Shown one piece after another: positions 12,140 through 24,471 of a stretch of 64,000 nucleotides of DNA. The notes below the pieces were generated by a model. It saw only the letters and a list, made by a program, of their open reading frames with translations. It searched no databases and was not told where the DNA came from. Made by a program: the position numbers and the translations under genes. Origin of the DNA: Progne subis subis (lineage: Eukaryota > Chordata > Aves > Passeriformes > Hirundinidae); the NCBI GenBank assembly GCA_022316685.1, contig JAKJHU010000157.1, forward strand, positions 62,001-126,000, read 5' to 3'. The stretch's first letter is position 1. Every line of letters begins with the position of its first letter.

Positions 12140-13561
12140 TGTCATGGGTTGGCAGAGTTTAGTTTTTAGTTAGGGAGGAATGTGGAGTGTTACCCTGTCA
12201 GGACTTTGGGAATTGTTTTATAAAGGACAAGGACCTATTAGAAGCCAGTTTGGGATATTGGCATCTGCTCTGACCACTAAGAACGTTGAATGTGACTTCG
12301 GGAAGTACCCATGTAAACCCTGATTTTGTTCAGATCAGCCCTTTTCCTCCTGGCCAGCTGAACAGGTAACACTGAGTTGGGGCCTGCTGCTCCCTGCCTC
12401 CCCTTTTTGGGGGACAGCTGGCCCGAGGCCTGGCTGGGCTCCATCGGCTCCCGCAGGCGAGGAGAGGTTGCAGCTTCACATCAACTACTTCAAAAATCTC
12501 CCTAGAGCAGGGAGGGATCTCTGCCAGCCCCCTGATCACAGCCATGGGCCCAGATTGGCCGAGGCCCCAGTTGTCACCGAGGGGTGGGCAGAGCTCCCCC
12601 CACCTCCTCCTCTGGTGATTCCAGAGGGAGAGGAAAAGAGTGGAAGGGAAAAGCCCAGCCAATCTGAGATGCAGCAGAGGAGAGACTGCTGCCTGGAGCA
12701 GAAATCACATGGCCACTGCAGGTCTGGGCGGAGTTAAATCTTTCCTGACAACATGAAGCTCCCAAGGCCTAACCCTTTCCTGAGAGAGAAAAGAAAGAGA
12801 CAGAGTGGACATAGAAAAGACACAGCATGAAGTCAGTGGAGCAAGAGTGAAAGAACTGATAAGATTATTAGAAGAGGGATCAAGGAAGTGGACATTTTTT
12901 AACCAGACTTCTCTGGTGTAAACTATGGAGAAATGGATTGTTTCTTGTAATATCTTAATGTTATTTGGGGGAATGTTAGTTCTAGTCAAAAGTTGGGGAT
13001 CAATATGATTGAGATTTAAGTGAGAATCTTAAAGCCCCTCACTCCTGGGGCAAAAGAAGGTCTCTATTTTCATTTGAGATAGAGACAATTTTAGAGATAG
13101 AAGAGAATCCCTGTTTTGTACTAGAGGAAGCATTCTTAAACAGTATCCCAGATGCACTGAGCCCATGAGTAGCCAGGAGAAAGGCTGCTAATGGGTGGAA
13201 CGGCACAATCCACATAAAACTCAAGGTCACAAATCTGCAACTGCCTGAAGAGCCACAAGACTGTTTTGGTCTTGTGGTGAATGTCCCCATAAAGCTCTAG
13301 AGAGACTCCTCTCCCAAAGTGTTGAAAGATTATGTTTATATGGTGAAACTGACTGAAAATCACAGGTTGGATCTCTCTATGTTGTTTGTAAGAAAGTTAG
13401 CAGTTTGTTAGGGAAAGGGAAGAGTGTTTTAAAGTTTCATTTTGGTTTTTTTAAGGTGGGTTTTTTTCCAACTTTTCTTTTCCATTCTTTTAGTGTGTGT
13501 TAATAAAACTGTTTATTTTTTAAGCTTGAGCCTGCTTTGCTCCTCCTGATCCTCTCCCACA
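12140..13561 (+). mobile_element. Endogenous-retrovirus LTR-like block (probable solo LTR)
   Basis: This block of about 1.4 kb starts with TGTCATGG and ends in CCCACA (a TG...CA boundary). Its 3' end has AATAAA at 13502-13507, followed by a T-rich stretch and a motif (AAGCTTGAGCCTGCTTTGCT) that I recall from bird ERVL-type LTRs. No flanking target-site duplication was found and no gag, pol or env coding is adjacent. It lies antisense to PAPPA2. Boundaries are approximate. Confidence 0.55.
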
Positions 13562-16144
13562 AAAGGAAGGTAAACATTAGAACCACTGCACTAAATTTAG
13601 CAAACAGAATTTGGCGATTGTGAAACCACTACAGTTGGTTCTACCATGGAACAGGTTCTGCCTAAATCCAGAAAGCTCCCACCACAAAGCACAAATGCAT
13701 ATGTTAAGTTCCCCTTGTTACCCTTGCTTTGGAATTAGAAGTGAAGTAGCTTGGCAGCTGGAAGCCAGGTTGTTACAAGGCCTTTCCAGGCTGATAACAG
13801 ATCTCCTTTAGGAAGAATCAAAGAAGTTACCCTTCATGTCAGCATTGTCAGCCAGATGAACCTGCCAGCAGGAAGGCAGCAACTTTCTGGCAGGACCTTG
13901 GTTACACAATCAGTATTTCCTCAAGGATTCCATGTTGACAAGCAGTGATTCCCCAAAGACCTTTCCTCACCCAGGTTAACAGACAAAAGCATCTCCAAGA
14001 CAACTGATTTCTTCATTTGCTTTCTCTTCCACTTAAACTATGGGAAATGATTTTCAACTATGACCTCAGCTCCTTCTAAGCATCCTTACTGCTCCTGCAA
14101 TAAAATTGAACTAAGAAACAGAAGTGAGATAATTGCATGAACATCCATGTCCAAGATTATTTTCAATTGCAGAGACAGCTGGGTCCCAACCATGGTTCAG
14201 GCCTGCATAAGGTGAGCAACTCCACATGAAGTGGAGTTAGAAGCTAGAGTTAGAAGAATAATTCAAAGGAAGTATGACTATATTTCCAAGGATGAGCTAG
14301 TTAGTGGGCATGAGGAATCTTCTGTGTCAGTCACAGATTATGCTTGACTTTTATCCAATATAGTACACATAAAGGGTCTTGCTTCTTCATATACATCAAC
14401 ACCTGTATGGCACTAAATCCTTTAGCAAGGTTTGTGCTTGCTGGGTTGGTGGATGACAGGGAGGCAACAGATCAAGAACTCACTTTTCTGAACCCAGAGA
14501 GACAGCAGAAGACCCCAAAAACCTGATGTTCAAATCACCAGCTCAGACTCTACTTTCACATCAGGAACCTGCACCTCATCAGTGTTGGTTGCTTCCAGAA
14601 GTCCCCACCACCTCATTTTCTCCAAAACTGGCATGATTAAAGAGATCAACCTCTCACTCTGGCAGCTCCCACCCTCTCCTTGCCAGGGCTGAGACACCAG
14701 GAGGATTTCCAGCAATCCAGGAACTGTCTTAATGGCAAAGAGCTGCTACACCATGCCAAGTGGTTTGTACTCAATGCTGAGTGTGCACCAAGAGCTCCTG
14801 ATGAGACAAGTCCAAGGAAAGATTTTTGCTTGGGCTGGGCCACTCACACAGGAGTAAATCTGCATGACAGTAAGTTTTCTGATTTTGTTAATGTGGTTTT
14901 TGTATTCCACCATCAGAGATGTCCGATTAAATGGCAGCAATGACAATTGCAAAGGGGAAAATGAGGTGTCAACATGCATTGCTATGAAAATGCAATCCAC
15001 TTTGCATGATTTTCCTTGACTTGTCTCACAGGCTGTTCAGACTCATATGGAAGTTACTCACACATCAGAGGAGCCTCAGGATCTCCCAGGGGTCACCATT
15101 TTTACCAGCAGTTGCTGCAGCAGGACAGAGGGGGCTGAACTTTGCAAGCTGAGTGCATCTGTTTGAATGCCCAGTGCCTGAAGCGCCACAGGCACAAAAG
15201 CGGCTCTAGAGTTTGCAAAGCAGTCCATGTGATCGCTGCCATAATCATCATTTGCTCAGTTCCCTTCGGCCCAAGAAATGCTCCTAACACTGTGAAAAGC
15301 TGTTTACAGAAACCACTTCCTTCATTACAAGGCAAGAAATTTGGCAACCGCTTTCAACTGCACAACAACTCTACCCCAAAGCAAAGAAGAGATGAAGTCT
15401 GCATCCAATTAAAACTGGAAGGGGGCATTAAACAATTAACACATAATTACCTGATTTGGGCTAGAATCAAGACTCTGGGGAGGACCTAGCCAGTGCCAGG
15501 GAATCTTTAGTGACCAAACCAAATGGGGACTTTGGATGGAGGCATCACAGACAAAACACTGCTTTACCCCCCAGCATCACGACACTGGCTGAGAGCAGGG
15601 CTAGTGAACCACCAGGAATTTTTCCCCGAAGCATCAAGAAAAATCTTCTCCCATTGAAATGCCAGTGCTAGAGATTAAATTTAGCTGAGAGGCACAGTGG
15701 GTGAGATGTTAACCCTGACAGAAGGCAGCCATTCATTCTTAGAGCACCTCTGTTCTACGTTTTATCGCTTTTAGGAAAGACAGAAGCTCCAGGAATCTGC
15801 CAACATCTTGTAAATGTCTAATTACCTGGGAGTCTGCAAACACTTGATTTGGTGCTTAACTTTCACAGAGTGACAAACACATTGAGCTGCACCAGAGATC
15901 TGCTTGTTTCAGGTTAAAGCACTTAACACACCTGCGTGTGTAACAGCACCTTGATCCTACCCAGCTCACCTAGACCAGGGAATGCCTCTTGTATGTCGAG
16001 AAGTCTGTGTGATCAGAGTAAGCTGCCCTGCCTTCTACCTAATCAAGCCAGGTCTTTGAGACTGCCATTGACCTACCACCTCCGCTCCTTGGACACTCTG
16101 GGAGGAGGAAAGAAATGGTGGTAACAGACCTGCCACAGACTTAC

Positions 16145-16358
16145 TTCTTAGGCTTGTCTGCTGTGTTCTCAGCCACGTGGTACCCAGGCTTGCACTTGTA
16201 GCGACAGACTGAGCCCACATCATGGTTCCCCTGCAGGCATCGAGGCACCAGAAGCTTGGCATTGGCCACGGCGGGGGGCACGTCACACTCCAGCTTGCAG
16301 TAGGCTTCGGGCAGTGACCACAGACCATCCTCCAGGCAGGTGAGCCACTGGTTTGTTC
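16145..16358 (-). CDS. PAPPA2: PAPPA2 exon: CCP2 end and CCP3 start
   Basis: This exon encodes about 71 residues: [59 protein letters not shown] and a basic tail. LTC.EDG.WS.P...C and C.Y.C.PGY are textbook sushi signatures. The acceptor is gggctcag and the donor is aagaa|gtaagt. Two bases of a Lys codon are completed by the next exon across a 7.7-kb intron containing a CR1 fragment and an LTR-like block. Confidence 0.97.
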
Positions 16359-16797
16359 CTGAGCCCAAAAGAGAAGCAGTGTGTGGGGTTACAGCTGCAC
16401 CGGGAGTGGAGTCCTGCCGAGGGGAGCTCAGAGCAACCAGCAGGAGTCCTCTTGTTAGAGCGTGTACTGATACCAAAGGGGGCAACAAACACAAAGACCG
16501 TGGACGCCATCGCCTGCTTGGTCAGGCTGTAGCAGAAAATATTGAACGTAGACAAAAATATGGCAGGGTCAACTTGCAGAGGCTGGAGAGAGGATCTTGG
16601 TTCTGCAAATCTCCCCAGATCTTCCTCTTAAACTTGCCCTCCTTCGTGGTGCCTCAGGATAGCCAGGGGCCTTTGTGTAAGACAGCTCTCTGTCATATAC
16701 AGTTCAGCCTGCCTTCATTCTCCCCGAGGGCTTTTTTGCAGCTTGTCCTTATCTAAGCTGATCAAGCTGTCATACCCTACTACAGATGCAGTGCAAA

Positions 16798-16985
16798 AAT
16801 CACAGAATCATGGAATGGTATGGGCTGGAAAGGACCTTCAAAGGCCATCTAGTCCAACCTCCCTCTGCCATGGGCAAGGGCATCTTCCACCAGGTCAGGC
16901 AGCTCAGAGCCCTACCCAACCTGGCTTCTGATATTTCCAGGGATGGGGAACCCACCACTCCTCTGGGCAACCTGAGAGTCAGTGG
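16798..16985 (-). repeat. CR1 LINE 3'-end fragment
   Basis: A well-preserved CR1 tail in antisense: AATCATGGAATGGTATGGGC, GGACCTTCAAAGGCCATCTA, CTGCCATGGGCAAGGGCATC and a TTTCCAGGGATGGGG segment on the plus strand. Confidence 0.9.
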
Positions 16986-17908
16986 ATGAAGAGGATGAAA
17001 AATGCCACAAGAACAGATGTGGTAGGCTTCACTGGTGTGACTGGGAATTCAAACCACCCATCATTAGATGTTTGGGTTTAGTATTACAGCCCAGCTCTTT
17101 ATTGCCCCAGATAGACCCAGCTAAATGGGTGGCCAAAACTGCACAGCTCTGGACTACAGGTGCCCAGGACTACATCACTCACAGGGTGTGCATGATGGAT
17201 AGTTCATTGGGAACTGATGAGCAAGAAAAAAACTGGACCGGAGTGAATGGAACTCTTCCTATTGAGAGGTTTGGATCAGCATGTTTGTGGTGCAGCCAGG
17301 CTGCTCTACAGTTCCTTCAAACATCACTTTCTTTTTACAGAAACACTTTTGGAGCAGAGAGATCACATCTCTACTAAGCTCCTGTATTCCTGATGGAGCA
17401 AGGCTGCCAGAGGTAGTCTCCCACTCCAAGTGCCACCCAGCCATGTCATCCTTTCCTTGCCTATTCTTAGTATTTATTAGCATCAACATGTCACTTGCAA
17501 AGATGAAAGTCTTTGGGAGGAAAAGGCATACAGCATGTCCCTGCCTCAGTGGCTCAGTTGTGTCAGCTGGACTCTAGGAGTTTACCCACATGGCTTGGCA
17601 GCCTTGGCCAAGCACCTCCAGTCCATCATGCTGGAAGTCACCCAGGGGCCCATGGAGGGGATGCCTTCCCACTGAGGGAGCCCATGGAAAACCTCCCAGC
17701 AACTGCAGCTGTGAGTGAAAGATCACATTAAAGCCCTGCCCTCAGTTGACCAACCCAAGGCGATGGGCATCAGTTCATGCAGAATTTGTGCTGTTGAGAT
17801 GACATTCGCATGCTACCCATTGAACAGCGCACTCTGGGGATCTGCCACCATCCTCCCTGTCATGAAACGAGACCTTAATTTTCTGCAGCTTTTGCTCCTC
17901 TGATTTAA

Positions 17909-17912
<4 letters not shown>

Positions 17913-17943
<31 letters not shown>
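17913..17943. repeat. Poly-A run of 31
   Basis: An uninterrupted A run. It could be the remnant tail of a retroposed sequence or simple slippage; no retrogene is recognisable upstream. Confidence 0.9.
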
Positions 17944-17944
<1 letters not shown>

Positions 17945-18695
17945 AGTAGTAAACAATTCTCATACATTTCAGCTATAAATGTCTCCATAAAATAGGGCAC
18001 CCATTAAAATGATTTGTTGTATGCGATTTTTCAGAGCAAAGGCACTGGTGGAAACTCACAAAGTCCCAATGCTTGAAGCTGTCAAGGCAATTACCCCTGA
18101 AATCCCATCCAGCTCAGCCCTTGCATAGACAGAACAGTAGCTCTCTTTCTCTGACTCGGCTTAAAAAATTCCTGCGGCTAGTGATGGAGTCGGCAGAATG
18201 AAAGCCAGGCCATGGTGTGTCTGGGTGGTGAACATCTCCCAGACTGCTCTACAGCTGTGGGCATCAGTCTCTATGGCTTTATACAGCCCCAGGCCCCCTG
18301 AACCACAGGCTTTCCCACAGCCACCAGGCACAGAGCCACTTCTGGCTCTCTGAAGTCTTCTCTGTCTGCCTGCATGTTTCTTGTCTCCATCACCGTAATA
18401 CTGGAGGCTGGACCAGTTATCAGGAGAGGACATTGCTACACTCTGAGGTGGATGGATAAGGGCTGCCTGCCAGGGGATGGGAGTCAGAGGGAATTATCCC
18501 CACACTAGGATGTCTCCGCTCCAGGGGGAGGGATGACACATCATTTCGGGAAGTATCTCAACAGCCCATCCAGCTGGCAAATCCAGGATAAGTGAGAAAT
18601 TCCAAGTACCAATGCTCTGTTTGAACTGCTTGTGACAAGCACAGGAAGGTGGCATCAAAAAGGGTGGTTAAATGTTTTGACACTCCAGACCATAC

Positions 18696-18873
18696 CTTGA
18701 AGCTTGGCTGGGGGGATGCAGGAGAAGGAGCATCTCTGCAGGTAGGTGGTCCCCACAGGGCAGGAGAAGTCGGCATAGTACACATGGGACTGGTCAGGGA
18801 CACGGCAGTCAACAGGGTCACAGGTCACAGATCTGTCCCACTGTCCTGAACTGCACGTCAGCACCACCTCCTG
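18696..18873 (-). CDS. PAPPA2: PAPPA2 exon: end of CCP1 and start of CCP2
   Basis: This exon encodes 59 codons plus one base: [40 protein letters not shown] and [13 protein letters not shown]. The LTCSSGQWD...C.PVDC stretch closes the first sushi module and opens the second. The acceptor ttctgcagcag is tandem. With the first AG the exon starts with Gln, which keeps the human spacing; the second would drop that Gln. The donor is tcaag|gtatgg, ending in phase 1. Confidence 0.96.
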
Positions 18874-21108
18874 CTGCAGAAAAAGCAAAACTCCGTCAGA
18901 CCCCTGAAGGGAGCTTGGATTTACAGGTGGGCCACCACAGCAGAATGGTCTGCCCCAAGTTTAAGGATGAGGAGAGCTCTCCTGAAAATCTTCCTACCTC
19001 AGCGTGCCCGTTCTCCCAACTCTGGCCAACAAATCACAAAGGCCTGACCTGTTCACAGGGAGATGTGTGGGGTGTGAGAGCAGCAAATGTGCCTTGGGTT
19101 AACAATTCAGCTACTCTGCATGTAACATTGTCTGGGTGGTGCCAGTCCACATTAAGGAAAAAAGGAAAATCCCTTCAAGATACACTGAAGCCTCTTGAGG
19201 TAAGCTATTCCCAGCTCTATGTGCTGCAATTTCCTACCTCTAAAAATCAAGTTTTACTTGAGCTGTAGTCAGAAATCTCTTCTGTTGATTGCTTTTCCCT
19301 AAATGTACCAATTGCCTCATGCTTCAGCCCACAGACCCCACTGAAATTGAATAACGTCATGTACAAATCCTAATAATACAGCCCCTCTTACTCAGCTGGG
19401 GAACTGCCTGAGATCAAAAACCATCATGGTCCCACCACTAAGTATGGTCATCATATGCTACAGACTCCACCAAAATTGAGTGGTGGGTGACGGTTTGCTG
19501 TAAGCAACCTGGTTTAGTGGAAGGTGTTCCTAGCCACAACGGAGGGGGGGGGGGGGGGTGGGTTGGACTAAGTGATCTTTTAAAGGTCCCTTCCAACCCC
19601 AATTGTTCTATGATTGCCATTCCCTAACTGTTAACACCCCCGCCCAGCAGCCCTCAGCCAGGTGCTGCAGACCAATATTCCTGATGTCCCTTCACTGGCT
19701 GAGGACAGTCACGCTGCTGGTACAGCTGAACATGTGACCTATCCTCCCCACCAGCACATTTTGACATGAACCTGGATATGGTGGCTCTGAAGGACATCGC
19801 TAAATTTGAGTCTGGCACTCCCAAGTGTGCAGCAGGATCATACTGTAGCTGAACTAGGTGGAAAGGATGCTCAGGAAAAGAGCCGTGTGCGTTTTCTTGA
19901 ATAGGGTTACAAGCCAAACATCACTGTAATATCACTGTAGAGCTCAGGGCAAGGCAGTTGCAAGCTGCCCTCTGCTGTGACAGCCACTGGGTAAAGCTCT
20001 GTTCAGAAGTTTCTCATCTCACTGCCAAACACAGGAAAACTGTCACCCGAGGCAGACTTATTTTGTGTGGTTTCATTTCGGAGAACGGGAACATTTTGTT
20101 TTCCCTGGGCATTCCCTGGCCCACAGAGCCAGTGGCCGTGTAATTAACAACCTCCCAGTGATCAGCAGTGCATCTCCAGCTGCCCTACCGCACTTCCCCG
20201 TGCCCACCTCTCCTCCGGCCAACACTGCGGCACAAGAAACCTGCCTGCCAGGTGTCCCAAGCAGATCCCCAAAGAGAGGAAATGTCACCCTGCTGACATG
20301 GCCCAGGTCACTTTCCTCTGTCTGGCCCAAGCAAGTTCATGCCCTCACTCAGTCTGGCATGTAGAGTAGCTCAGCTCCAGGGACTCCTGTTCCCCACTCT
20401 AGAAACAGCCTAAGGATAGGACAATGTGTGCCTACACCCCTCTCAAGGTGACTGCCTGGACCAGGCAGTTCAGTTCGCAGGGACTCATCATCCCAGGTCT
20501 CCTCAGTCAATAGCTATGAGCTGTGCTGGCTCCTGGCTTTTATGAGGTAACCCCCAACTCTCTGGAAAGTGGGACAAACTCCTTCACGGTGACCTCTGTG
20601 CCATTATTGCAACACAACACAAAGGAAGAAAAGATCTCCATGCTCTCAGCTCCCTCTAAATATAGCTGCTCTGCAATGACTTCATTTTTTCCTGAGCCAC
20701 TAACTTCAGCTTTAAGAGAGAAAACGTCCCAGAGATGTTTAACCCTCCATGCAATACCCATCTGGAGAGCAGAAATATCTACCTCTCCCTCTGCTGGAGT
20801 GCATCACCTTGACTTGGGACATGCCCTGCAGCAGCCTTCAGCCTGGCAGAGCTGTGCTCTGCAGACAACACCAGACTGGGAGAACCAGGACTGCAGCAAG
20901 GGAAAGAGAGAGATCTCCAGAGCAGAAACACCAGCCGTGAGCACAGGTGTCCAGCACGAGAGCTTCCCACACGGGACGTGTTGGGAAAGCAGCAAGAAGG
21001 TGGGGGCTGGAGGAACGAAGTAGTCTGTGCTCGCTCCAGCCACCTCAGGGTGGTTAAATGTTTTTTATCTAGGTCTTGGTCCCATGGGCCATCCTGAGGC
21101 CCTCTCAC
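18874..21108 (-). other. PAPPA2 intron with CR1 fragment
   Basis: This intron contains a CR1 3'-end relic (19499-19620) broken by a run of 15 G at 19544-19558. No further feature was seen. Confidence 0.75.
19499..19620 (+). repeat. CR1 LINE 3'-end fragment
   Basis: A CR1 tail in sense: GCAACCTGGTTTAGTGGAAG, GTTGGACTAAGTGATCTTTT and GGTCCCTTCCAACC ending in TTCTATGATT, interrupted by a run of G. Confidence 0.9.
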
Positions 21109-21280
21109 CTCCATGGAACCCAGCCTCTTCCCACCAGTGGAGTGGAGGACGAAGCCCTTTTCACAGGAAACAGCACATGTCATGTGCCTTGGGCCGTCGG
21201 AGCTACAGTTGAGAGTGGCAGCATGAGCAAGCAGCGGCCGCGTGCAGGTTCCTGATCCCACACAGGCACCGTGGGCACAG
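21109..21280 (-). CDS. PAPPA2: PAPPA2 exon: first sushi (CCP) module, N-part
   Basis: This exon encodes 57 codons starting SCAHGACVGSGTCTRPLLAH, then ATLNCSSDGP, MTCAVSCEKGFVLH and GSME. The Cys spacing (C..C.....C......LNC...MTC.VSC..GF) is that of a complement control protein module. In pappalysins the CCP modules mediate cell-surface heparan-sulphate binding; that is best established for PAPPA, less so for PAPPA2. NCS is a potential glycan site. The acceptor is cctccacag and the donor is atggag|gtgaga, phase 0. Confidence 0.95.
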
Positions 21281-22520
21281 CTGTGGAGGAGAACAGAGAG
21301 GGGATCAACCAGTGGGTCCCAGGACTACTTCAGCAAGGATGGGCTCTCTCCAGGTGGCACTTGTGTGTGGAATGAATGCTCAGCAAGTCACAGATGCCTA
21401 GAGATGCACACCCTCCAGCTTCTTCCACGCTTGAAACCTCCTGAAAGTGATGCCAGGAGAGTACATTATCCCAGCCCTGTCTTAGCTGGACTTCATCCTG
21501 ACCCCACACCTTCCCACCAAGCACCACCACGTCCTTTCAAGCTGATGAAAGGAGGCACAGCTCAACAACATTCCAAAATTTGTGCTGCTTGCACACAGGC
21601 CCGGAGTGTGCATACAGCCCGGCACCAAAGGGGCTCATTGCAGGTAGACCAAGAGAACAAAAGGAGGGAGGTGACAAGGAGAGAGGAGGCTGAAGGTATA
21701 TCTTTGCATAACTTTTGAATCAGACATGTCAAACTCTGTATAGGACACTGGCGAATCCTCCAACAGATGATCCTCCAACTGCAAGGAAAGGTTCAGCTAA
21801 GAGGAAACCTCTGCAAATATTAGGGAATCATTCATGAGATGTACTTCAGACCCTGTGCAGTCCCTCTTCATATCCATACGATATGGATCAGCTACACCAC
21901 AGAGTGTGGTGGAAGGGAGAAGTTGGATATACAACTGGCTGCTCAACCCCAGTCCTGTCACCTTCCCCCTCTGCCCTGGTGGTCTCCAGCACCTCTGCTC
22001 TTCCCACAGGCCAACACAGCACTCCAAGCCTGCTCATGTTGATGCCAGGCTCTTTGGGATCAAGACCATCCCAACACACACCTGTCCAGCTCTACAGCCT
22101 CATCTGTGGCCACCAAGGTGAGATGTATCTAAAGGGAGGAATAACCCTCCCCTTGGTACCACTGCAAGTTACATGAGGTCTCAGGACAGTTTGCAATGCA
22201 TCACCCACACCTCCTCCTCCTCACTGCAGCAGCTTCCCGCTGAGGAGCAGTCATCAGGGACTGATTATTTAAGCATCACAACTCCATAATGAGAACCAGT
22301 GCTGGTAAAAGGGGTATGGTCTCCATCAGTGAAATGCAGCCAGTCAATTAATTACCTGGGATGAAGCTGGGACAAAACATAGGGCAATACAACAGCTCCC
22401 ATGCCCTGGTTATCCATCAGTCTGGCTTTATCTGTTACCAAGTGATATAGATGCAACACCTGATCTGAGCCCTGCTCAGTCAGGGACAGAGGTGCTGCAG
22501 CTTCAGACAATAACTAGGAA

Positions 22521-22961
22521 TGATGCCTTTTTAGCCTTTATGTTTTTCGGATTCTGTGCTGCATAGGGGTGCAGTTCTGAGCGTCATATTAAGTGCTGGT
22601 AAGCTCTCTTCACAGAGTACGTAGACAAAACAAATCCTTTTCCTGCTGAAGACCAAGGACAACTTCCAGGCCCCAAACCATAAACAGTGGTGGACTGAAG
22701 GAAGGAACAAGAAGGATGAGACCTCACAACCTGAAGCCGTAATTGGACAATTAAACTCCAATATGCAAATGGACCAAAACTTATAAAAGTGTGAGACCTT
22801 GCGACTGGCCAGCCATTTTGTAATCATTTTAAGTCCACCTTGGGTGTAGCCCTGGTCAGACTCTCGTCCTGCCCAAGGTGGATCCTAAAGGTTTTCAATA
22901 AATACCTGCTTTATTCTCTAGCTCTGTCCAGTCTCTGTTTCAGGTCAGCCTTCCCAGGGCA
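22521..22961 (+). mobile_element. LTR-like block
   Basis: This block begins TGATGCC and ends near GGGCA. It has a TATA-like CTTATAAAAG near 22780 and a polyadenylation signal AATAAA near 22900, in the order expected of an LTR. Directly after it comes TTTTTGGCGACCCAGGG, which resembles a primer-binding site. About 800 bases of non-coding, A-rich sequence separate it from the second block. No retroviral gene was recognised. Confidence 0.55.
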
Positions 22962-23769
22962 CCAGTTTTTGGCGACCCAGGGCAAAAGGAGAAGGGCAGG
23001 AGCTGTACCTGAAGGCCTCGCTCTCCTCTGCTCCCTGCTTGGCACAGGGCTGCTGGCTGTTTTCAGGCACTGCCTTTCTCCCAGCGAGGCAGAGGCCTCT
23101 GCCTCCTGCCTTTACTTAGTGTTTCCAGCCAAGGATGCACAGAGCTAGAAATACCACAAAAGACACATACAGAAAAACCCAACAAAAAACAACAAAAAGA
23201 AACACAACAAACCCCCAAAAACCCCCAAATCGGTGCCGACGCAGATGTTAAGGGAACGCAATGTGCTGTTGACTCTGGACAAGTCCACCGAGCCAAAGAC
23301 ATGGTGGAAACCTGCAGGCCACAGCCCTGAAAGAGCCGGTGGGCACAGGAGGGGACCACAAAGGAGAACAAGAAGAAAGGGGCTGTTTTTTCAATGCAGA
23401 CCTGTTTATGAAGTGAGAAATGGTTTCAGGGCAGCTGCTGCAAATTCTTTCACTAGCTTATATTTCCATTTGCTTCCTTTTTAAAGAATTTGTTTTATGA
23501 GTGCAGCATTTGTCAGGTCATTAGCTTCTGAGGGCATCTGTTACCAATTGTAGCCCTCTCCCTTCCCCTCCCTCCTGCAGTCACCTTCTCTGGGCAGTTG
23601 CTCTGCTCCCTGCCCGCGCCCCTGGCTCACACTTGCTCCTGTCCCCAGTTCCACTGCCCGGTGATGGAGCCACTGTCCTAAACTTCCTTGTATGCTTGCC
23701 TCTGGACACACATGGCCCTCTTTCCAGCCTTGTTTCTCCATTCCATCCCCTTCCTCACCAGCCATGGAG

Positions 23770-24471
23770 TGATATGTTAACCTAAAGTTAATTCGTGTTA
23801 GGTATTGTGATATGTAATTAATTCGCGTTAAAATGTGGTGATATGTAATACAAAGTTAATCTGTGTTCGGTTGGATCTGAGATCTGTAGAACCTAAAGTG
23901 TGTTTAGGGTTAAAGAAGAAAAAAAAAGCCAAACTGCAAGAGGGGGACATGGGGGTTGGGGGACGGGGAGGGTCCCTGCCGGGAAAAGCCTGAGGACAAC
24001 CAACAAAACTAAAAGAATGGGAAAAATGGGGAGATTGGCCGTGTCTCCCCTGGAGATGGGTGTGCTAATGATCGAGTGATTAAGAGGAGATTGACATCTT
24101 ATCTGTTCCGGCCCTATCTAACATTTCCAAACCTTCTCCGGACCCGGCAGTCATGGCATTGTTCTACTCCGAGAACTTATTCAACCGACCTGGGACCTGA
24201 ACATGAATACCTAATGAAGCTACCACGAAGCAAGAGCGCTACGGTTGCCATCCGCTCTCAGCGAAAGACTGTATAAAAATCAGTGGCTCTGGGCACACTT
24301 TGTGAACAGAGTGGATACGGAGCGATAGAGTCCGTTTCTGCGTTCACCCAGTGCCGAAACCCCGGGGTTCGACGCTGTTCCTCTTAATTGTGGCTGTTAG
24401 AGAGTGAATTTAAGTCTCAAAATAAAATTCTAGATTTTGATTTACGGAATTGGGCTTGTTCATTCATTACA
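23770..24471 (+). mobile_element. LTR-like block with internal short repeats
   Basis: This block begins TGATATGTTA and ends near ATTACA. It has a TATA box (GTATAAAAAT at 24271-24280) and AATAAA at about 24421. Its 5' 100 bases hold three imperfect copies of a unit starting GTGATATGTAA. A primer-binding-site-like GTGCCGAAACCCC lies inside at about 24352, so the true 3' boundary could be earlier. Its sequence is unrelated to the block at 22521. No viral gene follows. Confidence 0.5.

Larger units (their letters stand above)
8439..16144 (-). other. PAPPA2 intron with tandem repeat, CR1 and LTR-like block
   Basis: This 7.7-kb intron carries a perfect 24-bp tandem duplication (11415-11462), a CR1 fragment (11808-11932) and a 1.4-kb LTR-like block (12140-13561). 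The remaining sequence shows no exon, and its open frames have no domains. Confidence 0.75.
16359..18695 (-). other. PAPPA2 intron with CR1 fragment and poly-A
   Basis: This intron contains a CR1 fragment (16798-16985) and a run of 31 A (17913-17943). Nothing else was recognised. Confidence 0.75.

Noticed and set aside
20523..21023. 166-codon plus-strand open frame
   Set aside because: It is opposite to intron sequence, with no domain and low-information composition.
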